Shown here one piece after another: positions 47,526 through 56,804 of a DNA stretch of 64,000 nt. The stretch is from Desulfocapsaceae bacterium. Lineage in GTDB: Bacteria > Desulfobacterota > Desulfobulbia > Desulfobulbales > Desulfocapsaceae. Every line of letters begins with the position of its first letter. Position 1 is the stretch's first letter. The notes under the pieces are model-generated. The model was not told where the DNA came from. It saw only the letters and a list, made by a program, of their open reading frames with translations, and did not search any database. The translations under genes were made by a program, and so were the position numbers. The stretch covers positions 1 to 64,000 of the forward strand of contig JARLHL010000061.1 of the NCBI GenBank assembly GCA_031292275.1, read 5' to 3'.

Positions 47526-47539
47526 TATATCTGTATGAT
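47511..47539 (+). promoter_or_regulatory. Strong sigma-70-type promoter of the rpsF operon
   Basis: TTGACA (47511-47516), 17-nt spacer, TATGAT (47534-47539), overlapping the mazG stop codon. Transcription should begin near 47546, leaving a leader of about 165 nt before rpsF. Confidence 0.8.
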
Positions 47540-47545
47540 AAAAGG

Positions 47546-47710
47546 TTCTTTCGTCAGGTCTGTCCGCACTACGATACAGGCCCGCGGTTCTTAATTTGTC
47601 GATAGCAGGAACACAGACCTCTTCGCTCTCTGCAGAACAGCAAAGCAAGCGAGGGCCGTAACCCATGGGGTTTATTGATCCCACAAACATGAGTCCACGA
47701 GGAGGCACCC
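47546..47710 (+). ncRNA. Structured leader of the rpsF operon, candidate S6:S18-binding element
   Basis: The leader folds by eye into a hairpin with outer stem AGGTCTGT/ACAGACCT and inner stem GTTCTT/AGGAAC, then a second hairpin CTTCGCT/AGCGAGG followed by GGCCGTAACCC. Many bacteria carry an S6:S18-binding leader before rpsF that represses the operon; whether this is that motif needs a covariance-model match. The end holds GAGGAGGCACCC before the rpsF ATG. Confidence 0.5.
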
Positions 47711-48139
47711 ATGCGCAGGTATGAAACAATTTTTATTCTTCGCCCGACAATTGGTGAAGAGCAGATCAACACGATCATTGACAACACAACGAAGATTATC
47801 CAATCGGATAAGGGGCAGATTATTGAATCAGATAAGTGGGGTGTTAAAAAACTCGCTTATCCGATTAAAAAGGAAACCCTCGGTTTCTACGTATTTTTCG
47901 ATTATGCCGGAACTCCAGAGGCTGTATCGGAGATTGAGCGAAAGTTCAGAATTGATGATGCAGTTCTTCGTTATCTGTCCGTAAAGACGGCTGATGCCAT
48001 CACTGCAGAGCAGGCGGACACAGCGACTGCCGAACTTGCCGTACGCAGGGCAGCAGCGAAACAGGAATCAGAAAATGAGTCAGATGAAAACCTTGATGAT
48101 GGGGAAATCGTCGAGGATGCAGACATCATCGAAGATTAA
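47711..48139 (+). CDS. rpsF: 30S ribosomal protein S6
   Basis: A 142-residue protein: MRRYETIFILRPTIGEEQIN at the N terminus, WGVKKLAYPIKKETLGFYVFFDY in the centre (given by position, residues 45-67) and an acidic C-terminal tail (EDADIIED). S6 pairs with S18 on the small subunit. The tail is longer than in E. coli S6 and rich in Glu/Asp. It leads the rpsF-rpsR-DUF2232-rplI run. Confidence 0.97.
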   Translation: MRRYETIFILRPTIGEEQINTIIDNTTKIIQSDKGQIIESDKWGVKKLAYPIKKETLGFYVFFDYAGTPEAVSEIERKFRIDDAVLRYLSVKTADAITAEQADTATAELAVRRAAAKQESENESDENLDDGEIVEDADIIED

Positions 48140-48180
48140 TTACCGTCTGACGGCAATAGACAATATACAGGAGATTAGCA

Positions 48181-48426
48181 ATGGCTCAAAGACCGCAGAA
48201 GAAATTATTTTCACGTAAAAAAGTCTGCAGATTCTGTACAGACAAGGAACAGTCTATTGATTACAAGGACGTAAAGACTCTGCGCGGTTTCGTATCCGAG
48301 CGCGGGAAGATCATCCCCCGCAGAATAGTTGGAACGTGCGCAACACATCAAAGACAGCTCTGTGAAGCAATCAAAAGGGCGCGTCATATAGCCCTTCTGC
48401 CGTATTCCGGTTCTGTTTTGGGTTGA
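48181..48426 (+). CDS. rpsR: 30S ribosomal protein S18
   Basis: An 81-residue protein with a zinc-type Cys near [18 protein letters not shown] and the conserved [20 protein letters not shown], followed by [12 protein letters not shown]. The four Cys (VCRFC and [11 protein letters not shown]) suggest the zinc-binding version of S18. It lies 41 nt after rpsF. Confidence 0.97.
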   Translation: MAQRPQKKLFSRKKVCRFCTDKEQSIDYKDVKTLRGFVSERGKIIPRRIVGTCATHQRQLCEAIKRARHIALLPYSGSVLG

Positions 48427-48449
48427 TTGAGGAAAAAGGAGTCGACTCA

Positions 48450-49400
48450 GTGAACCAGGTTGAGATGAAACCTGAAGGGATAAAAATTTTCAACTATTCT
48501 TTTTTCCTTTCCCTGGTGCTCGTCCTTCCTGGTACGCAATGGCCTTTATTCTTTTGGGTAAACGGCCTTATTCCACTGATTGTTTTTTTGTTTTTGTATG
48601 GCTTTGGCTGGAAATCGGGAGGAAGGATCCTCCTGGCCGGGGTGCTGATTGCCTCTGCGATTGGTTTTTTTCTTCAATCACTCCCCCTGCTTCTGTTTTC
48701 GCTGACCTCCTTTCCTGCTGGATTTGTTCTTGCCCATTCCGCAGAAAAAGAGGAAGGGCAGATTACAGCCGGACTGAAGGGAATTGTCTGTCTGGGGGTC
48801 TGCGGCCTGCTCTTCTGGGGTGGACTGATGTTCACCGATGATGCTTTTTCCTATTCGGGCTTGATTCATCAGGTGCAGTTGGGGATTGATGCGGCACTCG
48901 ATTCCTATCGGAACAGCGCCTCCGTTCCGGTGGACAAGTTGCTGGAAATTGATCAGCTTTTCAATCAAGCGAAATTGATTTTCCCGATAATCATCCCGGC
49001 AATATTTGGTAACCTGGTTATCTGCACCATCTGGTTGGCCATGCTTGCCGGAAACAGGTTGGCCCTGAGATTTTTTGGAAGATGCCCCTGGCCTGAATAT
49101 AAGTTTTGGAAATTACCAGAAAAGCTGATTTGGGCGGCAATTGTTCCGGCGTTGCTGGTCCTCGTGGCGGACAAGACGCTTCAGTCCGTTGGAATCAATT
49201 GTCTTCTTCTGGTGAGTGTTATTTATGTTTTCCAAGGGATTGCCATACTTGTATTTTTCTGTGACAAATGGAAGATTCCCTTCTTCTTTCGCTTGCCTCT
49301 TTATACAATCGCTGTTATCCAATCGGCAGGAGTTCTTTTGCTGATGATTGCAGGAATAGCGGACACATGGCTGGACCTTCGTAAAATGAACAAAGAGTGA
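48450..49400 (+). CDS. DUF2232 (YybS-like) integral membrane protein
   Basis: About 316 residues with roughly eight hydrophobic segments (for example FFLSLVLVLPGTQWPLFFW, residues 17-35; LIVFLFLYGFGWKSGG; LIWAAIVPALLVLVAD). This matches the family found next to rpsR/rplI in Desulfobacterota, Firmicutes and others; its function is not established, though it resembles energy-coupling or biofilm-related membrane proteins. The GTG at 48450 has AAGGAG 8 nt upstream and is the likely start; the open frame begins at a TTG inside rpsR's stop codon. It lies between rpsR and rplI. Confidence 0.82.
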   Translation: MNQVEMKPEGIKIFNYSFFLSLVLVLPGTQWPLFFWVNGLIPLIVFLFLYGFGWKSGGRILLAGVLIASAIGFFLQSLPLLLFSLTSFPAGFVLAHSAEKEEGQITAGLKGIVCLGVCGLLFWGGLMFTDDAFSYSGLIHQVQLGIDAALDSYRNSASVPVDKLLEIDQLFNQAKLIFPIIIPAIFGNLVICTIWLAMLAGNRLALRFFGRCPWPEYKFWKLPEKLIWAAIVPALLVLVADKTLQSVGINCLLLVSVIYVFQGIAILVFFCDKWKIPFFFRLPLYTIAVIQSAGVLLLMIAGIADTWLDLRKMNKE

Positions 49401-49480
49401 CTAAAAATAGTGAGAAATTTACTCCGATCGCCAGCCGGTCGGATTATTTACACCGTAGAAATACTACAAGGAGTTAACAG

Positions 49481-49936
49481 ATGAAGCTCATTCTCAAAGA
49501 AACAATAACCACGCTGGGACAGGAAGGTGATGTCGTCACCGTCAAACCTGGTTATGGGCGGAATTATCTCTTACCGCAAGGCAAGGCTGTCGTTGCTGAT
49601 TCTGCGAATCTCGCCACGCTTGCCCGTAATAGGGCTGCGATCGAGGCACGAATCGAACAGCAGCGCCAGGTGGCTGAAGGTTTATCAAAAAAATTGTCAG
49701 GTGTGACTCTGGAAATCAAACAGCTTGCCGGTGAAGATGAAAGGCTGTTCGGCTCGGTGACCGCCGCTGATATCTGTGATAAATTGGCCGCTCTGAATAT
49801 CGCCATTGATAAAAAACAGATCCTGCTGGCAGAACCCATCAAGACCCTGGGAGAGACATCTATAGGTATTAAGATCGGCTTCAATCTGTCCACCACCATT
49901 ACAGTCAAGGTCGTAAACCAGGACGCGGAAGAGTAA
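49481..49936 (+). CDS. rplI: 50S ribosomal protein L9
   Basis: A 151-residue protein with the N-terminal domain MKLILKETITTLGQEGDVVTVKPGYGRNYLLPQGKAV (by position residues 1-37), the long connecting helix ALARNRAAIEARIEQQRQV-like stretch, and the C-terminal domain with ERLFGSVTAADICDKL. Start by AAGGAG before ATG. It precedes dnaB, as in many genomes. Confidence 0.97.
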   Translation: MKLILKETITTLGQEGDVVTVKPGYGRNYLLPQGKAVVADSANLATLARNRAAIEARIEQQRQVAEGLSKKLSGVTLEIKQLAGEDERLFGSVTAADICDKLAALNIAIDKKQILLAEPIKTLGETSIGIKIGFNLSTTITVKVVNQDAEE

Positions 49937-50040
49937 TTCGCAGGTTTCACCCGTTTTGAACCGGTTCCCCTATTTTTGAAAATTGTGAGCTCGTGCTGCT
50001 TGCAGCCGCCGGTTCAGGTTTTGGTTATTTTCACACTGGA

Positions 50041-50075
50041 CACACCATGGAGGTTTCTCTCAATGGTGTGTTTTT
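50041..50075 (+). terminator. Terminator after rplI
   Basis: An 8-bp stem CACACCAT/ATGGTGTG with a 14-nt loop, followed by TTTTTG. It separates rplI from dnaB and should end the S6-L9 transcript. Confidence 0.8.
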
Positions 50076-50108
50076 GTTTGATTAATTTGTATTTTCTCCG
50101 CAGAAATA

Positions 50109-51494
50109 ATGACTGATACAGCCCCCTTTCAATCCAAGAATCCCTCGGTCCAGGGAGCCAGAATTCCGCCCCAGAATCTGGAGGCTGAACAATCCGTTCT
50201 CGGATCAATCCTCTTGAAGGACAGATCATTAAGTGGTGTTCTTGAAATTCTGGGACCGGCTGATTTCTACAGAAACGGTCACCGCTTGATTTTTGAAGCG
50301 ATGATCGAACTCTTCGAGAAAAACGAACCGCAGGACCTTCTCACCGTCACCAATTTTCTCAAGGATAACAATCAACTCGACGAAATTGGAGGGGCAGCAT
50401 ATCTGGCTGCATTAACCTCCATTGTACCGATCACCGCCAATATCGCCTCCTACGCCCGGATCATCCGCCAGAAGGCCATTCTCAGAAGTCTTATTCAGGT
50501 CAATACGGAGATCGCCACCAGATGCTACGACGAGCAGGGAGATATAGATACCTTGGTCGACGAGGCCGAGCAATCAATCTTCCAGATTGCGGAGCGGAAA
50601 AGCAGTCAGAACTTCGTCGCCCTCAAAAGCATTATCCCCTCTGCCTTTCAATCGGTGGAAAAGCTGTTCAAGAGGCAGGAACTGATCACTGGAGTCCCGA
50701 CGGGATATACGGAGATTGATAAAATGACAGCCGGCCTGCAACCCTCAGACCTTATTATTCTTGCAGGAAGGCCTTCCATGGGCAAAACCGCTTTTGCAAT
50801 GAACATTGCCCAGCATGCTGCGCTTGTGGAAAAAATTGGAGTCGGCATCTTCAGCCTTGAGATGTCTAAGGAACAACTGGCCATGCGCCTTCTCAGCTCT
50901 GTAGGCAGGATAGATTCCCACCGTATCCGGACCGGACGACTGCATGCGGACGATTGGCCAAAGCTTACCCGAGCTGTCGGCATGCTCACTGACGCTCCCC
51001 TTTATATTGACGATACACCGGCCATCTCCGTTCTGGAAATGCGGGCAAAGATCCGTAGACTGGCCTCACAGTACGATGTCGGCATGATCCTGGTAGACTA
51101 CCTCCAGCTTATGCGGGGGCGGGCAAGCATTGAAAACCGGACCCAGGAAATCAGTGAAATTTCCCGATCACTGAAGGCACTGGCCAAGGAATATAAGGTG
51201 CCGATACTGGCACTGTCCCAGCTGAATCGCGGCCTTGAGAGCAGGACCGATAAACGGCCGATGATGTCCGACCTGCGTGAGTCGGGGGCCATCGAGCAGG
51301 ATGCCGATGTTATCTGTTTTATTTACCGGGATGAAGTCTATAATAAGGCTGAAGATAATCCGGAAAAGGGAACGGCCGAGATCATAATCGGCAAGCAGAG
51401 AAATGGTCCCACCGGAATCGTCAAATTAACATTCCTGAAAGAGTTCACCATGTTTGAAAATATGAGCAGCTATGATGAGCCTGCAAACTATTGA
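50109..51494 (+). CDS. dnaB: Replicative DNA helicase
   Basis: A 461-residue hexameric helicase that unwinds DNA at the fork. The N-terminal DnaB-N domain (PPQNLEAEQSVLGSILL, ending near residue 130) is followed by the RecA-like motor with Walker A GRPSMGKTAFAMNIA, Walker B VGMILVDYLQLM and LSQLNRGLESR (arginine finger region). No intein is present and length is normal. A terminator separates it from rplI, so it probably has its own promoter. No good ribosome site is visible before the ATG. Confidence 0.96.
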   Translation: MTDTAPFQSKNPSVQGARIPPQNLEAEQSVLGSILLKDRSLSGVLEILGPADFYRNGHRLIFEAMIELFEKNEPQDLLTVTNFLKDNNQLDEIGGAAYLAALTSIVPITANIASYARIIRQKAILRSLIQVNTEIATRCYDEQGDIDTLVDEAEQSIFQIAERKSSQNFVALKSIIPSAFQSVEKLFKRQELITGVPTGYTEIDKMTAGLQPSDLIILAGRPSMGKTAFAMNIAQHAALVEKIGVGIFSLEMSKEQLAMRLLSSVGRIDSHRIRTGRLHADDWPKLTRAVGMLTDAPLYIDDTPAISVLEMRAKIRRLASQYDVGMILVDYLQLMRGRASIENRTQEISEISRSLKALAKEYKVPILALSQLNRGLESRTDKRPMMSDLRESGAIEQDADVICFIYRDEVYNKAEDNPEKGTAEIIIGKQRNGPTGIVKLTFLKEFTMFENMSSYDEPANY

Positions 51495-51709
51495 ATCGCA
51501 ACTGGCTGCAACTGGCCTTGCATAATGAGATTTTTCGTGCAGGATCAAGGCATGCGAAAAATTTTACCGCAGACATTGAGGCATTATCGGAGTCTTGGTT
51601 TACATCCGGGAGTAAAATTTTGGGCATGGCGAAGAGATTGGACGAAAGGGCAAATATTCAAGGAAGTTTGTAAGCAGAAGCCGGTATTCTTTTCCCAGAG
51701 GCATTGAGC

Positions 51710-54202
51710 ATGAGCAGCGCAGCAAACAGAGATAAATATGATTTTAAATCCATTGAGGCAAAGTGGCAGGAGCACTGGCTCAGCCAAAAGACCTATAGTG
51801 TGGTCGAAGAGAGCGACAAGGAAAAATACTACGTCCTGGAAATGTTCCCCTATCCTTCCGGGCGCATTCACATGGGACATGTCCGTAATTACTCCATTGG
51901 CGATGTGATCGCCCGTTACAAAAGGATGCAGGGATACAACGTCCTGCATCCCATGGGCTGGGACGCCTTTGGGCTCCCGGCCGAAAACGCCGCCATCAAG
52001 CACAACACCCATCCTGCCAGATGGACATACGACAATATCGACTATATGCGGAATCAGCTGCGCCGCCTGGGACTTTCCTACGACTGGGACCGGGAGATCG
52101 CCACCTGCAACTCAAAATATTACATGTGGGAACAGCTGCTTTTTCTGAAGATGTACGAGAAGGGTATTGTCTACAGAAAGGCGACCACGGTGAACTGGTG
52201 CAACTCGTGCCATACCGTGCTGGCCAATGAGCAGGTTGAGGAAGGGGCCTGCTGGCGCTGCAGTGAACCGGTGGTAGCCAGAAAGATGCATGGCTGGTTT
52301 CTGAAAATCACCGACTATGCCGAGGAACTGCTTGCCGATCTCGACAGCCTGACGGGGTGGCCGGAAAAAGTTGTCACCATGCAGCGCAACTGGATCGGCA
52401 AATCCACAGGACTGGCCTGTAACTTCAAAGTTGCAGGCCTGGATCAGGACATCGCCATATTTACAACCCGGCCAGATACGATTTTCGGCGTCACCTTCCT
52501 CTCCATCGCCCCGGAGCATCCTATCCTGGAGGCCTTGGTTGCAGGCACGGAGCGGGAACAGGAGGTAAAGGATTTTGCCACCCGCATAATCCATGAAAAA
52601 CAGCGGCACATGCTGGAAGTCGAAGTGGAAAAGGAGGGGATCTTCACCGGCCGCTATTGTATAAATCCCTTCAATAATCAGCAGATTCCTATCTTTGTAG
52701 CCAACTTTGTCCTAATGGAATACGGCACCGGTGCAGTTATGGCAGTGCCTGCCCACGATCAGCGGGACTTTGAGTTCGCTCGAAAATATTCCCTTGATAT
52801 TCTGCCGGTGGTGATTCCCGAGGGCCAGACCCTCGTGGCAAAGCAGATGACGGAAGCCTCCACCGTCCCGGGAATCCTGGTCGACTCCGGTGCCTTCTCC
52901 TCCATGCCTTCAGAAGAGGCTAAAAAGGCCATCATCGATAAGGCCGAACGGCTGGGAGTCGGCAGCGCCCATATCACCTTCAGGCTGAGGGACTGGGGCA
53001 TATCCAGGCAGCGCTATTGGGGCGCCCCGATCCCCATGATCTACTGCGATACCTGCGGAATCCAGCCAGTCCCTCGTGATCAGCTGCCCGTCATCCTCCC
53101 CGAGGATGCCGACTCCGGACAGAACGAGTGTGCGCCCCTGGAGCAGCGGGAATCCTTCGTGGCAACCACCTGCCCGTCCTGCGGCAGGGCGGCCCGGCGT
53201 GAGACTGATACCATGGACACCTTTGTCGAGTCGTCCTGGTATTTTGCCAGATACACCTGCCCGCGGCATACCGAGGCGCCCCTTGATGCAAAAAAGGCAG
53301 CCCACTGGCTGCCCGTCAACCAGTATATCGGCGGTGTTGAACACGCGATCCTCCATCTCCTCTACTCCCGTTTCTTCACCAAGGTCCTCCGTGATCTTGG
53401 CTATCTGGATGTCGACGAGCCCTTCGCCAACCTCCTTACCCAGGGAATGGTCATCAAGGACGGAGCCAAGATGTCGAAATCAAAAGGGAATGTTGTCGAC
53501 CCTAATGATCTGATCAACGCCTACGGGGCCGACACTGTCCGCCTCTTCAGCCTGTTTGCAGCCCCTCCGGAAAAGGATCTCGAATGGAGCTCGCAGGGGG
53601 TTGAAGGCGCATCCCGTTTTCTGAACCGGGTTCATCGCTATATTGCCAGCAGAAGAGACAGCCTCCTGTCCCCCGGAGATATGCCTGCCCCCCTCAACGA
53701 CGCAGGTCGTCTGCTGCATCGCAAGATCCATCAGACCATTAAAAAAGTCACCCAGAATATTGAAAACAACTTCCATTTCAATACGGCCATCAGCGCGATC
53801 ATGGAGCTTTTTAATTTCCTCTCCGCCGCCGGCGAGAATCAAGACGCGGAACAGATTCCAGCGCCGGTCATACGCCAGGCGGTGAACGCCATCATTCTCC
53901 TGCTCTCTCCGATGGTCCCCCATTTCAGCGCCGAGATGTGGATTGCTGGCGGCAACACCCACTCCATTGAGCTGGAACGCTGGCCCCTCTTCGACGAGGA
54001 GGCTGCCAGAGAGGACATGCTGACCATCGTAGTCCAGGTCAACGGAAAGGTCCGCTCCAGATTGCAGGTCCCGGCCGAGATTGAGGATGACGTCCTGGCA
54101 GACATGGCGGTAACCGACGACGCCATAGTAAAATTTATTGCCGGCAAACCAATCAGAAAAACCATCGTGGTAAAGAAGAAACTTGTGAATATTGTAATCT
54201 GA
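51710..54202 (+). CDS. leuS: Leucyl-tRNA synthetase
   Basis: About 830 residues, class I. The HIGH motif is PYPSGRIHMGHVRNYS near residue 50, and KMSKSKGNVVDP near residue 590 is the KMSKS loop. The editing CP1 domain (about 230-430) includes TTRPDTIFGVTFLSIAPEHP. Start ATG at 51710 has AGAGG 8 nt upstream; a TTG at 51704 is only six bases earlier. It is followed by two small hairpins at 54199-54240. Confidence 0.97.
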   Translation: MSSAANRDKYDFKSIEAKWQEHWLSQKTYSVVEESDKEKYYVLEMFPYPSGRIHMGHVRNYSIGDVIARYKRMQGYNVLHPMGWDAFGLPAENAAIKHNTHPARWTYDNIDYMRNQLRRLGLSYDWDREIATCNSKYYMWEQLLFLKMYEKGIVYRKATTVNWCNSCHTVLANEQVEEGACWRCSEPVVARKMHGWFLKITDYAEELLADLDSLTGWPEKVVTMQRNWIGKSTGLACNFKVAGLDQDIAIFTTRPDTIFGVTFLSIAPEHPILEALVAGTEREQEVKDFATRIIHEKQRHMLEVEVEKEGIFTGRYCINPFNNQQIPIFVANFVLMEYGTGAVMAVPAHDQRDFEFARKYSLDILPVVIPEGQTLVAKQMTEASTVPGILVDSGAFSSMPSEEAKKAIIDKAERLGVGSAHITFRLRDWGISRQRYWGAPIPMIYCDTCGIQPVPRDQLPVILPEDADSGQNECAPLEQRESFVATTCPSCGRAARRETDTMDTFVESSWYFARYTCPRHTEAPLDAKKAAHWLPVNQYIGGVEHAILHLLYSRFFTKVLRDLGYLDVDEPFANLLTQGMVIKDGAKMSKSKGNVVDPNDLINAYGADTVRLFSLFAAPPEKDLEWSSQGVEGASRFLNRVHRYIASRRDSLLSPGDMPAPLNDAGRLLHRKIHQTIKKVTQNIENNFHFNTAISAIMELFNFLSAAGENQDAEQIPAPVIRQAVNAIILLLSPMVPHFSAEMWIAGGNTHSIELERWPLFDEEAAREDMLTIVVQVNGKVRSRLQVPAEIEDDVLADMAVTDDAIVKFIAGKPIRKTIVVKKKLVNIVI

Positions 54203-54240
54203 CACTACCATGTCAGGGATATGTGCCACTGGGACATATC
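54199..54240 (+). other. Two tandem hairpins after leuS
   Basis: CTGACA-N6-TGTCAG (54199-54216), overlapping the leuS stop codon, and GATATGT-N9-ACATATC (54218-54240). Neither has a T run. They could stabilise an mRNA end or mark a processing site before lptE. The ATG at 54210 lies in the first loop, so I do not treat it as the lptE start. Confidence 0.5.
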
Positions 54241-54287
54241 AGGGCAATCATTTTCGTGTCGATAACTCAACACACCAGAGAAATGCA

Positions 54288-54809
54288 TTGAAATCATTCA
54301 GCTCATATCTTGTCCTGGCCCTTCTGCTGCTGTTACCGGCTTCCTGTGGTTATCACAATCCCTATATCTACAGGGGGCCGGAGAAATCCGTCTTCATCTC
54401 AACCTGGAAAAACAAGACCAACAAACTGCAGCTTGGCACAAAAATCCAGCAGTCCCTTGTCACCTGGTATGAGAAAAGCAATTCCATCACGGTCAAAAAG
54501 GATCATGATGGCGCAGACATGGTCCTTACGGGCGAGATACTGTCAATCAATCTTCCCAGTCTAGCCTACGGCGCAGGCAATACCTCGGTACAAGTAAAAA
54601 TTTATTTGGATGTACAGTATATATTAAAGGATATAAAGACCGGAAAGGTCTTGATGGAGGTCCCCAGGCAGTCGTTATCTGAAACCTACTTCATCACCAA
54701 CGACATTGCGACCACCAACGATAATGAGGCCAAGGCCCTCGATCTCATCATCGATGATCTTTCCGAGAGAATCTATCTCAATACGATCAGTCAACTGCAA
54801 CATCAGTGA
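54288..54809 (+). CDS. lptE: LPS-assembly lipoprotein LptE family
   Basis: About 173 residues with a lipoprotein signal: a hydrophobic stretch, then LLPASCGYH, giving lipidated Cys at about residue 20. The body shows STWKNKTNKLQLGTKIQQSL and VKIYLDVQYILKD, matching LptE, which plugs and assembles the LptD barrel. A TTG at 54288 gives a normal signal peptide; an ATG at 54210 would add 26 unusual residues and sits in a hairpin loop. It overlaps the next frame at its stop codon (GTGA). Confidence 0.8.
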   Translation: MKSFSSYLVLALLLLLPASCGYHNPYIYRGPEKSVFISTWKNKTNKLQLGTKIQQSLVTWYEKSNSITVKKDHDGADMVLTGEILSINLPSLAYGAGNTSVQVKIYLDVQYILKDIKTGKVLMEVPRQSLSETYFITNDIATTNDNEAKALDLIIDDLSERIYLNTISQLQHQ

Positions 54810-54913
54810 CGGCTGACTCCTCTGATCTCCGCAAAGATGTCCCGAGAGTGCCTCCAGGCATCCAACTGTTTTTATTTCCGATCCCCAGGCTGCAGGGATC
54901 TTCTGAGACATTC

Positions 54914-55879
54914 ATGCTCCGCATTGCCGATATCTCCATAGACTCCCCCTTCATTCTCGCGCCTCTTGCCGGATACACAGACCTTCCCTTCCGCATGCTC
55001 TGCCGCGAATACGGCGCCGGAATGTGTGTTTCCGAGATGATCAGCTGCCATGGACTCGTTTACGGTCAGTCAAAGACCATGGCCATGCTGCAATCAGACC
55101 CAAAGGAACATCCGGTTGCCTTTCAGCTCTTTGGGGCGGATCCCGAGATCATGGGCCAGGCGGCCGCGATTGCTGCCCGGCTTAAACCTGACTGCATTGA
55201 TATCAATATGGGATGTCCCGTCCCCAAGGTGACAAAACGGGGTGCGGGCGCGGCCCTCATGGGCGATCCTCTGCTGGCGGCCAGGATTATCAAAGCGGTG
55301 CGGGAGCAGGGAGGGCTGCCGGTGACGGTAAAATTCCGAGCAGGGATCGACAGCAGCCGTATGAACGCTGTTTCTTTTGCCCGGATGGCGGAACAGGCCG
55401 GAGCAGCAGCTGTTATCGTCCATGGACGGACCTGGGCCCAGGGCTTTACCGGTAAAGCGGACTGGCAGACCATCGCCAGGGTCAAAGAGGCGCTTGCCAT
55501 CCCGGTCATCGGCAACGGTGATGTCCAGAGCTCTGAGGATGGCCTGATGATGATGGCTCGGACAGGATGCGATGGCGTCATGATAGGCAGAGGGGCCCTG
55601 GGCAATCCCTGGGCCTTCACCAGGACAGGAAGACCCGGAGGTCTCCCATCACTCCTGAAAGGGGTGTTCAGGCATCTTGAGCTGCGGGAGCAATTCTTTG
55701 CCGATGCCGATTATGCCCTGGGCTCTCTGAAAAATCATATCGGCAGATATTTCAAGATGATCCCGGGCTCTGCAGGCTTCAGGAGACTGGTGTACGCGAG
55801 CTCCAGCTACGCCCAGCTCAAGGAAAACATGAGCGCCCTGCGGGGGGAACAGGAGATCCATAAAAACGAGAATCCATGA
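54914..55879 (+). CDS. dusB: tRNA-dihydrouridine synthase (DusB-like)
   Basis: About 321 residues, an FMN enzyme that reduces uridines in tRNA. The motifs are PFILAPLAGYTDLPFRMLCR, QLFGADPEIM, CIDINMGCPVPKVTKRGAGAAL (catalytic Cys in GCP) and GNGDVQSSEDGLMMM. The ATG at 54914 gives the usual DusB length; a GTG at 54806 overlapping the lptE stop codon would add 36 residues without family support. Its stop codon lies inside the hairpin at 55872-55912. Confidence 0.93.
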   Translation: MLRIADISIDSPFILAPLAGYTDLPFRMLCREYGAGMCVSEMISCHGLVYGQSKTMAMLQSDPKEHPVAFQLFGADPEIMGQAAAIAARLKPDCIDINMGCPVPKVTKRGAGAALMGDPLLAARIIKAVREQGGLPVTVKFRAGIDSSRMNAVSFARMAEQAGAAAVIVHGRTWAQGFTGKADWQTIARVKEALAIPVIGNGDVQSSEDGLMMMARTGCDGVMIGRGALGNPWAFTRTGRPGGLPSLLKGVFRHLELREQFFADADYALGSLKNHIGRYFKMIPGSAGFRRLVYASSSYAQLKENMSALRGEQEIHKNENP

Positions 55880-55912
55880 TGCAGGCAGGAGGAAGAAGCC
55901 TGCATCATGGAT
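55872..55912. terminator. Long hairpin between convergent dusB and folD
   Basis: A perfect 15-bp stem, ATCCATGATGCAGGC at 55872-55886 with its complement at 55898-55912, and an 11-nt loop. There is no T run on either side, so it is an inverted repeat that may act as a weak bidirectional terminator. Confidence 0.65.
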
Positions 55913-55934
55913 CACAAACTACGGTATTATCGAA

Positions 55935-56792
55935 TCAGGCATTCTGCATCTCGCAGGCCATGATGGTCTGCTTGCAGAGGACCCAGGTGGTAACCGAACC
56001 CACCCCGGCGGGAACCGGTGAAATTTTCTGGACCACGGGCTCGACCTCGGCGAAATCCACATCCCCGCAGTACTTGCCGGGATTGGCGGGATCAGGGTTG
56101 ATACCCACATCGATTACGATCTGACCGGGTTTGACGAAATTGCCTTTAATCATTTTTGCCTTCCCCACAGCGGCAATGAGAATGTCGGCATTCTGGCAGA
56201 CTTCCGGCAGGTTCTCGGTCCTGGAATGGCAGATGGTGACGGTACCGTGCTCTCTTAAGAGCAGCATGGCAAGCGGTTTTCCGACCACCAGGGAGCGCCC
56301 CACCACAACGCATTTCTTGCCCTTGATAGGGATATCGAAATGACGAAGCATATCCATGCAGGCAGTGGGCGTGCAGGGCGGAAAACCGGTGGGATCATCG
56401 GTGAATATCTTGGCCGCGCCGCCGGTGGTCAGACAGTCTACATCCTTTTCCACCGGAATCAGGGTCCGGATTTTTTTTTCGTTCAGGTGTTTGGGCAGCG
56501 GAGAAAACATCAGGATCCCGTGGACACCCTTCATCTGTCCGACCTTGATGACAGCGGCTTCGAAGGCTTCCTGGCCAATATTTTCCGGATATTCAAAGAC
56601 CTCTGAATCCATGCCGAGAGCGGCACAGGTTTTTTTGGCCCCCCCTTCATAAAACAGGTCGTCAGGGCGTTCTCCGACCCGGATGATTCCGAGCTTAGGC
56701 GCAAGCCCTTTGGCCTGCAGCATTTCAACTTTTTTTATCAACTCGGCCTTCATGGCATCGGCCACGGGTTTTCCCTTCAACAGATCAGCCAT
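55935..56792 (-). CDS. folD: FolD-like methylenetetrahydrofolate dehydrogenase lacking cyclohydrolase residues
   Basis: A 285-residue member of the FolD family with the usual NAD(P)-binding fold ([18 protein letters not shown], and [14 protein letters not shown]). In E. coli FolD the cyclohydrolase uses Tyr50/Lys54 and Gln98; here the aligned sites read Tyr48, Ala52 (in YEGGAKKTC) and Phe96 (in GILMFSPLP). The Asp in EKDVDC is kept. This suggests a dehydrogenase-only enzyme, with the adjacent FchA doing the cyclohydrolase step. Excellent ribosome site GGAGG before ATG. It follows fchA by 12 nt. Confidence 0.9.
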   Translation of the reverse strand: MADLLKGKPVADAMKAELIKKVEMLQAKGLAPKLGIIRVGERPDDLFYEGGAKKTCAALGMDSEVFEYPENIGQEAFEAAVIKVGQMKGVHGILMFSPLPKHLNEKKIRTLIPVEKDVDCLTTGGAAKIFTDDPTGFPPCTPTACMDMLRHFDIPIKGKKCVVVGRSLVVGKPLAMLLLREHGTVTICHSRTENLPEVCQNADILIAAVGKAKMIKGNFVKPGQIVIDVGINPDPANPGKYCGDVDFAEVEPVVQKISPVPAGVGSVTTWVLCKQTIMACEMQNA

Positions 56793-56804
56793 CGGTAAAC
56801 CTCC

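Noticed and set aside
51495-51709. Small frames between dnaB and leuS
   Set aside because: Short, no ribosome site or family resemblance; probably the leuS leader.
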